DNA from: Dyadobacter sediminis
GTDB lineage: Bacteria; Bacteroidota; Bacteroidia; Cytophagales; Spirosomataceae
DNA length: 64,000 bases
Reading direction: 5' to 3'
Assembly: GCF_005860765.1 (NCBI RefSeq)
Contig: NZ_VCEI01000021.1
Coordinates: 744,001-808,000, forward strand
In this document: positions 1 through 9,245 of the stretch, one piece after another
Layout: the number at the start of each line of letters is the position of its first letter
How positions within the stretch are numbered: position 1 is the first letter of the stretch
Notes under the pieces: generated by a model
The model's database searches: none
Told to the model about the DNA's origin: nothing
What the model saw: the letters and a program-made list of their open reading frames with translations, nothing else
Translations under genes and position numbers: made by a program

Positions 1-158
1 AAGTTCATTGTAATGGGTTAATGAGTGGGTTGAAGCAATTGGCTGTTAGCTTTTAGCTATTACCTTTTGGAAAAATAGATGGTTAGTATGGGTAAAATAT
101 AAATCGAGAATATGACGGATTTCAATCAGTTACAGATAAACAGTCTTACTTTTTTGAA

Positions 159-1190
159 TCAGGCAAAATAGCTCTTGGCATTGATGACCTTTCCTTTTCC
201 GCCTTGTTCCGTAACGGTGTAATTGAAGCCTTTCTGAACGGAATACGCGCCGACTTCTCCTTGTTTGTTAATGGCAATAAATCCTACCTGAAACGTTTTT
301 GCACGTTCCGGATTCGGCTTCACAATGCGTTCAACGGCCTTTTTGCACGCTTCTTCCGGAGAAAGCCCGGAGCGCATGAATTCCACAACCAGATGCGTTC
401 CGCAAACCCGGATTACTTCTTCGCCCTGACCGGAAGAGGTAGCAGCACCGATTTCGTTATCCACAAAAAGACCAGCGCCGATAATTGGCGAATCGCCGAC
501 TCTGCCGCGCATTTTGAAGCCCATGCCGCTTGTCGTGCACATGCCTGAAAGATCGCCCTTTGCGTCCAGTGCGAGCGTTCCCATGGTATCATGGTTAAAA
601 GAGCCGTCCTCGAGCCGTGCAGGCGCAAACGGTCCGTGTCCTTTCGGGTGCGACTGCTGATGTTCAATGTTGATAACAGGCTTGTATTCCGCTTTGATGA
701 GCCATTGTTTATACGACTTTTCAGCATCGGGCGAAAGCTTGTCCGGTTCCAGCTTGAAGCCGTTTGCCAGTGCAAACTGTTGTGCGCCAACCCCTGCCAG
801 AAATACATGCGGCGTGGTTTCCATCAGTTTTCTTGCAACCGAAACCGGGTGTTTGATCCTTTCCAGAAAAGCGACCGAACCGCAGTTTGCCTTTTCATCC
901 ATAATGCAGGCGTCCAGCGTAACATGCCCGTCGCGGTCCGGGTTTCCGCCGAGACCTACGCAGCAATTAATGTCGTTTTCAATCGCGATCGCTGCCTGTT
1001 CCACTGCATCCAGTGCTTTTCCGCCTTTTTCAAGAACCGGCCAGGCTGCGCCGTTGGCAATTTGCCCGCTGTCCCAGGTGGAAATGACAACCGGTTTGTT
1101 TATAGCAGATTTGGCAAATAAATCGCTGATGCGGGAAAATGGAAGTACAACAGCAGACAAGCGTAGAAAAGAGCGGCGAGATGACGACAT
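159..1190 (-). CDS. Glycosylasparaginase (N4-(beta-N-acetylglucosaminyl)-L-asparaginase), Tat-exported
   Basis: An Ntn-hydrolase of the glycosylasparaginase/isoaspartyl peptidase family, which cleaves the GlcNAc-asparagine bond of N-glycopeptides. The 343-residue precursor starts with a twin-arginine signal (SRRSFLRLS, residues 4-12), so it should be folded and exported to the periplasm. The autoproteolysis site is visible as HDTMGTLALD near residues 200-209; Thr202 would become the N-terminal nucleophile of the beta chain. Downstream, the GRVGDSPIIGAG and TSSGQGEEVIR segments are the substrate-binding loops typical of the family. Length is normal. It stands alone on the minus strand and has its own candidate promoter 53-83 bases upstream. 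The physiological substrate, glycoasparagine or isoaspartyl dipeptide, cannot be settled from the sequence, but the two-chain layout and the HDTMG site favour glycosylasparaginase. Confidence 0.9.
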   Translation of the reverse strand: MSSSRRSFLRLSAVVLPFSRISDLFAKSAINKPVVISTWDSGQIANGAAWPVLEKGGKALDAVEQAAIAIENDINCCVGLGGNPDRDGHVTLDACIMDEKANCGSVAFLERIKHPVSVARKLMETTPHVFLAGVGAQQFALANGFKLEPDKLSPDAEKSYKQWLIKAEYKPVINIEHQQSHPKGHGPFAPARLEDGSFNHDTMGTLALDAKGDLSGMCTTSGMGFKMRGRVGDSPIIGAGLFVDNEIGAATSSGQGEEVIRVCGTHLVVEFMRSGLSPEEACKKAVERIVKPNPERAKTFQVGFIAINKQGEVGAYSVQKGFNYTVTEQGGKGKVINAKSYFA

Positions 1191-1242
1191 AGGATTTATA
1201 TTAATATTTTTTAAAAAGTCCTTTTTGACTTTAAAATTTTTT

Positions 1243-1273
1243 CAAATATACAGTTATAAGCACTACTTGCCAA
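1243..1273 (-). promoter_or_regulatory. Bacteroidetes-type promoter for the glycosylasparaginase gene
   Basis: On the minus strand the sequence reads TTG (1273-1271), 20 bases, then TATATTTG (1250-1243). This matches the TTG / TAnnTTTG promoter of the Bacteroidetes primary sigma factor with normal spacing. It lies 53 bases before the start codon. The rest of the 1191-1514 gap is AT-rich and shows no gene. Confidence 0.6.
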
Positions 1274-1514
1274 TAAGGTAATAATATTTTGTTGAACATG
1301 GAAACGGTAAGATTTTAGGTAAGTATTTCATAATTAATTTAGAATAAAGTACTTAATGCAAGGACTTGTAGATCGTTATAAAAGAAGATAGAACGTCTGT
1401 TGAAATCTGTTTATAGGTGTTTTGATCATCCGGATCTGTCAAAAAAATTCATCCTTTACTAATTAAAAACAAAAAGCTTTATTTGGCAGAAAGTATTAAA
1501 TTTTTCGCATTCAT

Positions 1515-2153
1515 ATGGTTCTGGAAATAAGGGATCTGCAACAGAAATACGGAGAACTTGAAATTCTGAACATTCCGTACTGGCAAATAGAAAAAGGCAT
1601 TTACTGGATTCAGGGCGAAAACGGAGCTGGCAAATCGACGCTTTTCAGGACGCTTTCGGGAATGCTGCCGTATACCGGTTCCATTGTGCTTGACGGCAAA
1701 TTTGATCTGAGAAAAAATCCGGTTGATTACAAACTGCGGTTGAATCTGGGCGAAGCCGAGCCGTTATATCCTTCCTTTCTGACCCCTGCTGATCTGATTG
1801 CCTTTGTCGCGGAATCCAAAAAAAGTCCCGAAGGGCAGGCCGAAATGCTGATTGAAGCCTTTGGTGTCCATTATCTTTCCAGTCCGTTCGGAAGCTATTC
1901 CAGCGGCATGGTTAAAAAGGTTTCGCTTTTGCTGGCTTTTCTCGGGAATCCGTCCGTGATTATTCTGGACGAGCCTTTGATCACGATTGATCAGGAAGCG
2001 CGGGCTTCGTTGTTTGAGCTGATTAAATCCTGTTACCTGAAAGGCGTTACTTTTCTGCTTTCTTCCCATCAGCCGTTCCAGCACGAAGGATTGACGGTTT
2101 CACAAAGTTTTGCATTGAAAGACAAAACGCTTGTCCCGGTTTCCGCTTTATGA
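1515..2153 (+). CDS. ABC transporter ATP-binding protein
   Basis: A 212-residue ATPase subunit that should energise the membrane protein encoded immediately downstream. All nucleotide-binding motifs are present: Walker A GENGAGKST (34-42), signature SSGMVKK (129-135), Walker B VIILDEP (148-154) and the switch histidine in LLSSHQPF (H185). The short length and the signature sequence resemble NatA/CcmA-like export ATPases. Its last codons overlap the next start (ATGA), so the two genes are translationally coupled. There is no substrate-binding protein nearby, which suggests an exporter. The substrate is unknown. Confidence 0.88.
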   Translation: MVLEIRDLQQKYGELEILNIPYWQIEKGIYWIQGENGAGKSTLFRTLSGMLPYTGSIVLDGKFDLRKNPVDYKLRLNLGEAEPLYPSFLTPADLIAFVAESKKSPEGQAEMLIEAFGVHYLSSPFGSYSSGMVKKVSLLLAFLGNPSVIILDEPLITIDQEARASLFELIKSCYLKGVTFLLSSHQPFQHEGLTVSQSFALKDKTLVPVSAL

Positions 2154-3223
2154 AAGCACTGGTCTTATCTACAGTTTCCGAATTTTTCAGAAAACGGGCC
2201 GGACTGTTTCTGGTGCTGATCGGGATATTGTTCGGCTTTCTGAGGGGAGAAGAGCATCATGCATTCGCTGTTTTCTTCCTGACGGCATCTTTCGGAAAAC
2301 TGTATCTTTTTCTGATCTGGCTTTTCTACGCGCTTTTCTGCATGCAGTCCTTGTTGCAGCAATTGCAGCAGCCGGAGTACGGTTTCATTTACCTGACAAG
2401 ACTCTGGCCGGTGCCCGTCAGAATATACCGCTTTACGGTAATTGCATTCGGCTTGCTTCAGCCGGTTCTTTATTATGGCGTTTACCTGATTGTTATCGCT
2501 GTTCAGGACAAAATACTTCCGAGCATATGGCCGGTGCTGCTGTTTTATCCTGCACTTGCACTGCTGGTGGCGGTTAGTTTGGAATGGAAAATCCGTCAGC
2601 CGGCGGCATTTATCAAAAGGAAAAGTAACAGCATTGTTAAACTGCCATTCAAAAGACCGGTTTCACTTACGTACTGGAAACTGGAATGGCTGTTAAAAGA
2701 AAAAGGAATTACATTGCTGATCGGAAAAGCAGGTTCTGTTCTGGTTACATTTGGAACGCTGCTTTATTTTTCAACCGGTGATTACGACCTGCGCCTTCCC
2801 GCAATCGGCATGTCGTTTGCTTATTTGCTGAATACCGGCATTTCCTATGAAATTTACCAATGGGAAAGTGAAATCTGGATGTGGGGCCGAACGCTTCCGG
2901 CTTCTGTTTTCATGCAAATCCGGCAAATCGTAAAAATCCATGCAATGATTATTCTGCCCGAAACGCTGATTTTGCTGCGGGATGGATTGCTGACTTTTTA
3001 TCAGATCGTTCAGTTGTACATGTTAGGACTGTCGCTGATTTTTTTATTGCATCTGTTTTTTTACAAAAAAGAAGGAATTCCGGAAGATTCTGCAAAGACC
3101 GTCTTTTTAGGCTTCATATTGCTGACTTTATTGATTCTCTACAAAATACCGGTTCTGATGATGGCCGGAATGCTTTTCCTGTTTTCAATCCTCGTTTATC
3201 CAAAATGGCGTAAAATCCACTGA
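2150..3223 (+). CDS. Polytopic membrane protein, probable ABC transporter permease
   Basis: A 357-residue integral membrane protein with many hydrophobic segments (for example around residues 15-35, 40-70, 95-145, 190-235 and three near the C-terminus). I do not recognise a named family. The 4-base overlap with the ABC ATPase gene and the absence of another membrane partner make it the likely permease of that transporter. A large inverted repeat begins over its stop codon and probably ends the transcript. Confidence 0.7.
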   Translation: MKALVLSTVSEFFRKRAGLFLVLIGILFGFLRGEEHHAFAVFFLTASFGKLYLFLIWLFYALFCMQSLLQQLQQPEYGFIYLTRLWPVPVRIYRFTVIAFGLLQPVLYYGVYLIVIAVQDKILPSIWPVLLFYPALALLVAVSLEWKIRQPAAFIKRKSNSIVKLPFKRPVSLTYWKLEWLLKEKGITLLIGKAGSVLVTFGTLLYFSTGDYDLRLPAIGMSFAYLLNTGISYEIYQWESEIWMWGRTLPASVFMQIRQIVKIHAMIILPETLILLRDGLLTFYQIVQLYMLGLSLIFLLHLFFYKKEGIPEDSAKTVFLGFILLTLLILYKIPVLMMAGMLFLFSILVYPKWRKIH

Positions 3224-3263
3224 TCACAGATTTGACGTGAAAAAGCAAATTTGTGATCAGTGG
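3217..3263. terminator. Long hairpin between convergent genes
   Basis: An 18-base stem with one G-T mismatch (left arm 3217-3234, right arm 3246-3263; core CCACTGATCACA / TGTGATCAGTGG) and an 11-base loop. It lies between the convergent permease and SDR genes, and the left arm covers the permease stop codon. There is no strong T-tract, so termination in both directions is an inference from position and stability. Confidence 0.55.
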
Positions 3264-3269
3264 AAACAG

Positions 3270-3983
3270 TTACTTCGCCGGCATTGTCGGCCTTACTTCC
3301 ACTTTGCTCGGAAGCGTGCGGGCCGGCATTTTAATAAGGTCGGCAACAATTTGTCCGATATCTTCTGGCTGAATTTTCCATGCATCCTTTTCGGAAGGCT
3401 GGTGATTGTTGAACTCGGTCGCTACGGAACCCGGCATAATGGTTGTTACTTTGATTCCGGCGTCTCTTACGTCCATCATCATGGCCTGCGAAAAACCGAC
3501 AACGCCGAATTTACTTGCATTGTAAGCGCTGCCGCCGGCGAAAAAGTTGGTTCCTGCAAGGCTGGAAATGGTAATGAAATAACCTTTTGTTTCTGTCAGC
3601 GCCTTTATAGCTGCCTTTGCGCTGAAAAATACGCCGGTAAGATTGATATCAATGGTTTCATGCCACTGTTCCGCGGTCAGTTCGGAAACGGGGGCAAAAT
3701 GTCCGACGCCTGCATTGGCAATGAGATAATCCAGCCGGCCCCATTTGGCAATAACGGCATCAACTGCTTTCTGCTGTGATTCCAGGTTTCTGACATCAGA
3801 CTGGATTCCGATTGCGGCTCCTTCCCTGATTTTATTAAGTGAAGCCGCTGCTTCATCTGCACTTTCCTGCGAGCGGCTTGTTATTGCAACAGAGATGCCT
3901 TGTCTGATCAGCACTTCTGCCACGCCATATCCGATTCCTTTTGAGCCGCCTGTAATTAATGCGATTTTGTTTTGGTCTGCCAT
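3270..3983 (-). CDS. SDR family NAD(P)-dependent oxidoreductase
   Basis: A classical short-chain dehydrogenase/reductase of 237 residues, probably cytoplasmic. The cofactor loop TGGSKGIG is at residues 11-18, the NAG motif at 90-92, and the catalytic triad is Ser140, Tyr154, Lys158 (SAYNASK). The MPGSVATEF segment after the active site is also typical. It is related to the 3-ketoacyl reductase/YdfG-like group, but the substrate cannot be predicted. It is transcribed alone, convergent with the ABC permease. The gap to fabG on the right (3984-4352) holds only the fabG promoter and otherwise unremarkable AT-rich sequence. Confidence 0.85.
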   Translation of the reverse strand: MADQNKIALITGGSKGIGYGVAEVLIRQGISVAITSRSQESADEAAASLNKIREGAAIGIQSDVRNLESQQKAVDAVIAKWGRLDYLIANAGVGHFAPVSELTAEQWHETIDINLTGVFFSAKAAIKALTETKGYFITISSLAGTNFFAGGSAYNASKFGVVGFSQAMMMDVRDAGIKVTTIMPGSVATEFNNHQPSEKDAWKIQPEDIGQIVADLIKMPARTLPSKVEVRPTMPAK

Positions 3984-4285
3984 TATTCCGGGTTTTTAGT
4001 AAATGAAAATTTTAAGAATAATAAAGTAACAGTGCCAAAACAAAGAAGGTTTGGTTTGTAAAATGTAATTTCATGAAAGGGATTCGAAATTTTGCATATC
4101 CCTTCATATCCTGATTTGATCAAATGCCTGAAATTAGCTGAGGTTATTAAAAGTTCTTTTTTATAAAAGTTAAAAGCTATTTGCCCATAGCAGCATGCAA
4201 TAAAATATACTGGACTTGTCAGGTTAATTTTACGGAATACGGTCTTCTGTCAATAAAGTCACGCAAGCAGTCTGCATTTTCTTTT

Positions 4286-4316
4286 TTGACCGTCTCTGAC
4301 CAATCACCTATTTTTG
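4286..4316 (+). promoter_or_regulatory. Promoter of fabG
   Basis: TTG (4286-4288), 20 bases, then TATTTTTG (4309-4316), a full match to the Bacteroidetes TTG / TAnnTTTG promoter. Transcription would start near 4323. That rules out the upstream in-frame ATG at 4314 as the translation start and supports the ATG at 4353. Confidence 0.7.
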
Positions 4317-4352
4317 CCAACCTTAAATTATTTTGACCGATCTAACTCGTTT

Positions 4353-5099
4353 ATGAAAATTGTAGAAAATAAAGTCGCATTGGTTACCGGCGCTTCCCGG
4401 GGCATTGGCCGTTCCATTGCATTGCGTCTTGCCCAGGAAGGTGCCGATGTTGCATTTACCTATTTGTCCAGCGTGGAAAAAGGCGAAGCACTCGCAAAAG
4501 AACTAGAAGAATTCGGCATCCGGGCAAAAGGGTACCGTTCGGATGCGTCCGATTTCAAAGCAGCGGATCAGCTTGTAACCGACGTACTGGCAGATTTCGG
4601 CAAGCTGGATATCCTGATCAACAATGCAGGCGTAACGCGCGATGGTTTGCTGATGCGCATGAGCGAGGAACAGTGGGATACGGTAATCAATATCAATTTA
4701 AAATCGGTTTTTAACCTGACAAAGGCCGCTATCAAAAGCATGATGCGTGCAAAAAGCGGTTCGATTATCAATATTACTTCGGTGGTGGGAATCCGCGGAA
4801 ATGCCGGTCAGTCCAATTATGCGGCTTCCAAAGCAGGCATAATCGGTTTTACCAAATCCATTGCGCTGGAACTCGGCTCGCGGAACATCCGTTCCAATGC
4901 CGTAGCGCCGGGCTTTATAGAAACCGAAATGACCGATGCCATTGATGCCAAAGCCGTGGAGGACTGGAAGCAGTCTATTCCGATGAAAAGAGGCGGCCAG
5001 CCGGAAGAAGTGGCGGATGCCTGCGTGTTCCTTGCTTCGGACCTTTCGCGTTATATTACCGGGCAGGTTATTCAGGTGGACGGTGGTATGTTAACATAG
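4353..5099 (+). CDS. fabG: 3-oxoacyl-[acyl-carrier-protein] reductase FabG
   Basis: The NADPH-dependent reductase of fatty acid elongation, 248 residues. Visible motifs are TGASRGIG (12-19), NNAG (90-93) and the Ser143-Tyr156-Lys160 triad within QSNYAASK. The C-terminal ITGQVIQVDGGM is the standard FabG ending. I start it at the ATG at 4353 because an earlier ATG at 4314 lies inside the promoter and would add a 13-residue tail not found in the family. A VWA-domain gene follows in the same direction after about 75 bases. Confidence 0.93.
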   Translation: MKIVENKVALVTGASRGIGRSIALRLAQEGADVAFTYLSSVEKGEALAKELEEFGIRAKGYRSDASDFKAADQLVTDVLADFGKLDILINNAGVTRDGLLMRMSEEQWDTVININLKSVFNLTKAAIKSMMRAKSGSIINITSVVGIRGNAGQSNYAASKAGIIGFTKSIALELGSRNIRSNAVAPGFIETEMTDAIDAKAVEDWKQSIPMKRGGQPEEVADACVFLASDLSRYITGQVIQVDGGMLT

Positions 5100-5174
5100 T
5101 CTCTTTCTTCGTTAGTAAATAGCTGGCAGTTTCCTTGTATATTGTACCGCTGCCAAGCTATTGACATTTCACTC

Positions 5175-7250
5175 ATGCGGTCTGAACTGATTTTCCAAAC
5201 TCCTTACTGGTTTATTATCTTTTGCCTGCTGGCAGGAGCACTGTATGCATACCTGCTGTACCAGCCTCAGCCGTCGTGGGGAAAAAGGTTAAATTACTTG
5301 CTCGCATTCTTCCGCAGCCTTTCGGTTGCACTGATCTGCTTTTTGCTGTTAAGCCCTCTGGTGAGGAAAACGGAAACCTCGGTGGATAAGGCAAAAATCG
5401 TTTTTGCCATCGACAATTCGGAATCTGTCAAACCCTACGGCGAAACGCTGCTGTCGCAGATAACTGCTGCCACAAAAGACCTGGAAGAATCGGGATTTGA
5501 AGTAAGTGTTCAGACGCTTGACAAAACGGCAAAATCGGCTTCTGCGGATTCCGTACGTTTCAATCAGAACAAAACGGATCTTTCCGGCATGCTTCAAAAC
5601 GTAAAAAGCAACTTTGAAGGACGCAATCTGACGGATGTGGTTCTGCTTTCGGACGGGATTGTCAATCAGGGAATTTCTCCGGCATATAACCGTTTTCCAT
5701 TCAAAATCAATGCGCTGGCAGTAGGAGATACGGTTCCGGATCTGGATATCCGGATCAAGGATGTAATAAGCAACCGTATTGCGTATCTTGAAAATGAGTT
5801 TCCTGTTCGTGCCGAAATTGTTGCCAACGGCCTTGCTGGAAAGTCCACAACCGTGACTTTAAAGCAGAACGGACGCGTGATTGCCAGCCAGAATATCGTA
5901 ATTGACCGTCCTGAATTTTACAAAGCCGTTGATTTCAAAGCTTCTTCCAGCCAGAAAGGTGTACAGCATTATACCGTGGAACTCGGCGCGGTTTCCGGTG
6001 AAACTTCTGCAAAGAACAATAAAAAGGATATTTACATTGACATCATTGACGGTCGTCAGCGGATTCTGCTGCTGGCGCTTGCCCCGCATCCGGATATTAA
6101 AAGCATTCGCAGCATGATCGAGGCCAATGACAATTATGAACTGGATATCAGCATACTTTCAATTTCGAATAACCTGCCGCCTTCTGCGAAGCCGTACGAT
6201 CTGGTGATTTTGCATCAGGTTCCGAACGTGCTGGGTCTTGGCAATGCGCAGATCCGTAAATTTATGGAAGCCAAGACGCCTGTTTTTTACATTCTGGGAA
6301 ATCAGTCGGCTGTTCCGCTGGCCAATACAATGAACAGGTCGTTGATTATCAATGCTTCCAATAACCAGATCGATAAAGTAACGGCGCGGTTCAACCCTTC
6401 TTTTCAGCAAATGAATTTTGATGCGGAAAGCCTTAAACTGCTCGAACGCCTTCCACCTTTGTCGGTGCCTTTTGGTGAGTACAATATTTCCTCAGGAACG
6501 GAAACGATCCTTTTTCAGAAAGTAGGAACGTTGAATACAAGTAAACCTTTGCTTGTGCTGAACACAAACGGCGAGCAGAAAATTGCCGTGCTGGCAGGCG
6601 AAGGAATCTGGCAGTGGCGGCAGGAAGAATTTGCCCAGACGAGCAAGCAGGAAGTGGTGGATAATTTGTTCCAGAAAGTAATTCAGGTGCTTTCCGTCAG
6701 AGAAGACAAGCGCAAGTTCCGCGTGTACCCGCTGAGCAATGAACTGGAAGCCGGCGAGCAGGTTGTGTTCCAGACGGAAATTTACAATGACATTTATGAA
6801 CCTGTTTTTGGTCAGGAAGTAAGTCTGAACGTAACGGACGAGAAAGGAGCAACCAAGCAATTTACTTATACGCATACAAAGGAAAATCCTTCTTTTAACG
6901 TAACCGGGCTCTCGGAAGGCGTTTACCGTTATGTTGCATCAGCTTCAATGCGGAACGGACAGGAAAAAGCAAGCGGACAGTTTGTGATCCGGAATGCCGA
7001 CCTGGAAGCAAATAATACGACAGCAGATTTTGGCATGCTGCGCGAACTGGCAAACCGCTCGGGCGGAACGTTCCTGACAGCTTCGGCTTTGCCTGATTTT
7101 ATCCGCCAAATAAAAGAGAACCGGCCTTCCGACCGGCTGGACAGCAGCGAGGAAATGGTCGAATTGATTTACCTGAAGTGGCTGTTTTTTCTGCTGGTTG
7201 TACTTCTGGGCGTTGAATGGGGACTAAGAAAGTACCATGGCGGATATTGA
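5175..7250 (+). CDS. VWA domain-containing membrane protein
   Basis: A 691-residue protein with two N-terminal transmembrane helices (about residues 10-30 and 40-62), then a von Willebrand factor A domain whose metal site AIDNSES (78-84) fits DxSxS, and LLSDG further on. A long region of beta-rich extracytoplasmic sequence follows, and a last helix lies near the C-terminus (KWLFFLLVVLLGVEWG), ending in a short basic tail. This layout is common in Bacteroidetes proteins distantly related to BatA/BatB. I use the ATG at 5175; a TTG at 5142 is also in frame but adds 11 unlikely residues. The gene end overlaps the next gene by 14 bases. Role unknown; VWA domains usually mediate metal-dependent protein binding. 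Confidence 0.8.
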   Translation: MRSELIFQTPYWFIIFCLLAGALYAYLLYQPQPSWGKRLNYLLAFFRSLSVALICFLLLSPLVRKTETSVDKAKIVFAIDNSESVKPYGETLLSQITAATKDLEESGFEVSVQTLDKTAKSASADSVRFNQNKTDLSGMLQNVKSNFEGRNLTDVVLLSDGIVNQGISPAYNRFPFKINALAVGDTVPDLDIRIKDVISNRIAYLENEFPVRAEIVANGLAGKSTTVTLKQNGRVIASQNIVIDRPEFYKAVDFKASSSQKGVQHYTVELGAVSGETSAKNNKKDIYIDIIDGRQRILLLALAPHPDIKSIRSMIEANDNYELDISILSISNNLPPSAKPYDLVILHQVPNVLGLGNAQIRKFMEAKTPVFYILGNQSAVPLANTMNRSLIINASNNQIDKVTARFNPSFQQMNFDAESLKLLERLPPLSVPFGEYNISSGTETILFQKVGTLNTSKPLLVLNTNGEQKIAVLAGEGIWQWRQEEFAQTSKQEVVDNLFQKVIQVLSVREDKRKFRVYPLSNELEAGEQVVFQTEIYNDIYEPVFGQEVSLNVTDEKGATKQFTYTHTKENPSFNVTGLSEGVYRYVASASMRNGQEKASGQFVIRNADLEANNTTADFGMLRELANRSGGTFLTASALPDFIRQIKENRPSDRLDSSEEMVELIYLKWLFFLLVVLLGVEWGLRKYHGGY

Positions 7251-8193
7251 AAGAAAACCTTGTTTGCTGTTTGCCGGATTTTTGCCCAAGATTATTTTAG
7301 TATGGTTTATATTTAAAAGTACCGCTTCTTTCGCTTTTCAGAATGCTGTTGAACCAGACAGCGTTCTTACCGATTCCGTCAGCCGTATAAACCCGGATTA
7401 TAAAATGCTGCGCGGAATATTTGCGGCCCAATCTGCATTGTATCTCGGCACTATTTACGGGTTAGGTAAATCCTGGTACAAAAATCCGCTCACCAAGTTT
7501 AGCATCAAAGACGATACACACGAGTGGCTCCAAATGGACAAACTGGGGCACGTTTACACATCGTACCAGATTGCACGCCATACTGCGGCCATTTACAGGA
7601 AAACGGGTATATCCAAAAAACAAATGCTCATTTACGGAGCAATTTCAGGCGTTATTTTCCAGACACCCATTGAAATCCTTGACGGATTTTCTCCCGATTA
7701 CGGATTTTCTCCCGGCGATATGGTTGCAAACATAACCGGCTCAGCCATTTACCTCGGGCAAATCGCCTTATGGGATGAAGTGCGCATACAACCCAAATTT
7801 TCCTTTCATTATACTTCATTGTCGCGGGTAAGGCCCGAGCTGCTTGGCAGCAGCCGTTTGGAAAGCTGGCTGAAAGATTACAACGGACAGACTTACTGGC
7901 TTTCGTTCAGTCCCGGAAGTTTTTTTAAAGGCAGCGGCTGGCCGTTGTGGCTTTGTTTTTCAGTGGGTTACGGCATGCATGATATGGTTTCTGCTGAGAA
8001 GTCAAGAAGTATAGAACTTGGTTACGTTCCTTATCGACAGTATTATTTGTCTTTGGATATTGATCTGACCAAGATCAAAAGCAGGAAAAAATTTGTTCGT
8101 ACAATCGGGTTTCTGGCAAATTCGATCAAAATCCCGGCACCGTCGTTGCAGTTCAGTAAAAAGGGCGTTGCGTTCAAGCCTTTTTATTTCTGA
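7237..8193 (+). CDS. DUF2279 family protein
   Basis: A 318-residue protein with an N-terminal hydrophobic segment that looks like a signal or anchor. The MDKLGHVYTSYQIAR stretch and the later SGVIFQTPIEILDGFSPDYG segment are the hallmarks of DUF2279, related to the predicted lipoprotein YfiM. The C-terminal third is beta-rich. It begins inside the end of the VWA gene, so the two are probably co-transcribed. Function is unknown; the family is thought to be in the cell envelope. Confidence 0.75.
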   Translation: MADIERKPCLLFAGFLPKIILVWFIFKSTASFAFQNAVEPDSVLTDSVSRINPDYKMLRGIFAAQSALYLGTIYGLGKSWYKNPLTKFSIKDDTHEWLQMDKLGHVYTSYQIARHTAAIYRKTGISKKQMLIYGAISGVIFQTPIEILDGFSPDYGFSPGDMVANITGSAIYLGQIALWDEVRIQPKFSFHYTSLSRVRPELLGSSRLESWLKDYNGQTYWLSFSPGSFFKGSGWPLWLCFSVGYGMHDMVSAEKSRSIELGYVPYRQYYLSLDIDLTKIKSRKKFVRTIGFLANSIKIPAPSLQFSKKGVAFKPFYF

Positions 8194-8261
8194 TCGGATG
8201 ATTGTAAAAGTGCCGGAATGAATATGCCTGAAACAGAATTCAGGAATTTAAATTTAAAAAA

Positions 8262-9245
8262 ATGAATATAGGAGATAAAGTAAGGCTTGTACACGGCAGG
8301 GAAGAGGGCGTAATTTACGCTTTTTTACCCGGAAATGTGGTTGAAATAGAAATAGAAGACGGTTTCCGGATTCCGGTTCTGCGCAATGAGATCGTGACGA
8401 TTTCACCTGTTGAATCGCAACGATTGGTAAAAGAAAAGGATACTAAAAAAATAGGTTCTCAAAGCGACAACATCGTTTCAAGATCAGCGCCTTTTGCGGA
8501 AAAGGGGATTTATCTGGCTTTTGTTGCCATTAATGACAAAGCGGTTACGATGCATGTTATTAATAATTCAGACTGGACGCTTCCGTTTACAGCGGCTTCT
8601 GTGAATGAACAGGTTAGTACGGGTTTGTCGGGTGGTGTACTGCTGCCGCGTACTTCGCAAAAGCTGACGGAACTGCTGATGAAAGATTTCGAAAGCTGGC
8701 CGGTTTTTGAATTTAAAATCCTTTATTACCGGAGCGGAAATTACAGCCTGCCGCAGACTTTGCATAAGAGAATCAAATGCCGTGCGCAGTCTTTTTATAA
8801 AAACAAAAGGAAAGCACCGGTGCTTGAAAAAGAGGCTTTTATTTATCAGCTCGACGAAGAAAACCTGAAAAAGGAAGTGCAGCCACATGCTGAAAATTTG
8901 TCGGAAGAGCTCAAAAACAGCATGCTGGGCGGAACGGAATCAAAGCCTTTGGCAATGGAAAAGCCGCAGGCCGTTGTGGATCTGCACATTGAGAAACTTG
9001 CCGTTAACACAGCAGGGATTTCGAAAGATAACCTGCTGAAAACACAGCTTGCGGCCTTTGAAACCAACCTTGAGCTGGCCATTGCAAACGGAATGGATGA
9101 AATTACGTTTATTCACGGCGCAGGAAGCGGCGTGCTCCGGGAAGAGCTGCACCGCCGACTGGGTAAAAACCCGCATGTCAATTATTTCAAGGATGCTCAG
9201 AAAGAAAAATTCGGATACGGTGCAACCCTCGTCAAGATCAAATAA
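8262..9245 (+). CDS. DUF2027 / Smr domain protein
   Basis: A 327-residue protein combining the Bacteroidetes-specific DUF2027 region (N-terminal SH3-like MNIGDKVRLVHGREEGVI, followed by a beta-rich central part) with a C-terminal Smr domain (about residues 235-327; DLHIEKL and HGAGSGVLREEL). Smr domains are nucleic-acid-binding modules with nuclease activity in some MutS2-type proteins. The HGxGxGxLR motif is complete. The protein has no signal peptide and should be cytoplasmic. The following lipoprotein gene overlaps its 3' end by about 53 bases in another frame. Confidence 0.85.
   Translation: MNIGDKVRLVHGREEGVIYAFLPGNVVEIEIEDGFRIPVLRNEIVTISPVESQRLVKEKDTKKIGSQSDNIVSRSAPFAEKGIYLAFVAINDKAVTMHVINNSDWTLPFTAASVNEQVSTGLSGGVLLPRTSQKLTELLMKDFESWPVFEFKILYYRSGNYSLPQTLHKRIKCRAQSFYKNKRKAPVLEKEAFIYQLDEENLKKEVQPHAENLSEELKNSMLGGTESKPLAMEKPQAVVDLHIEKLAVNTAGISKDNLLKTQLAAFETNLELAIANGMDEITFIHGAGSGVLREELHRRLGKNPHVNYFKDAQKEKFGYGATLVKIK

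Noticed and set aside
204-548. Plus-strand frame inside the glycosylasparaginase gene
   Set aside because: It lies wholly inside a well-supported gene on the other strand and has no protein-family features. Many similar shadow frames in the window were left out for the same reason.
4314-4352. Upstream ATG start for fabG
   Set aside because: It lies within the promoter element, upstream of the expected transcription start, and would add a tail unlike any FabG.
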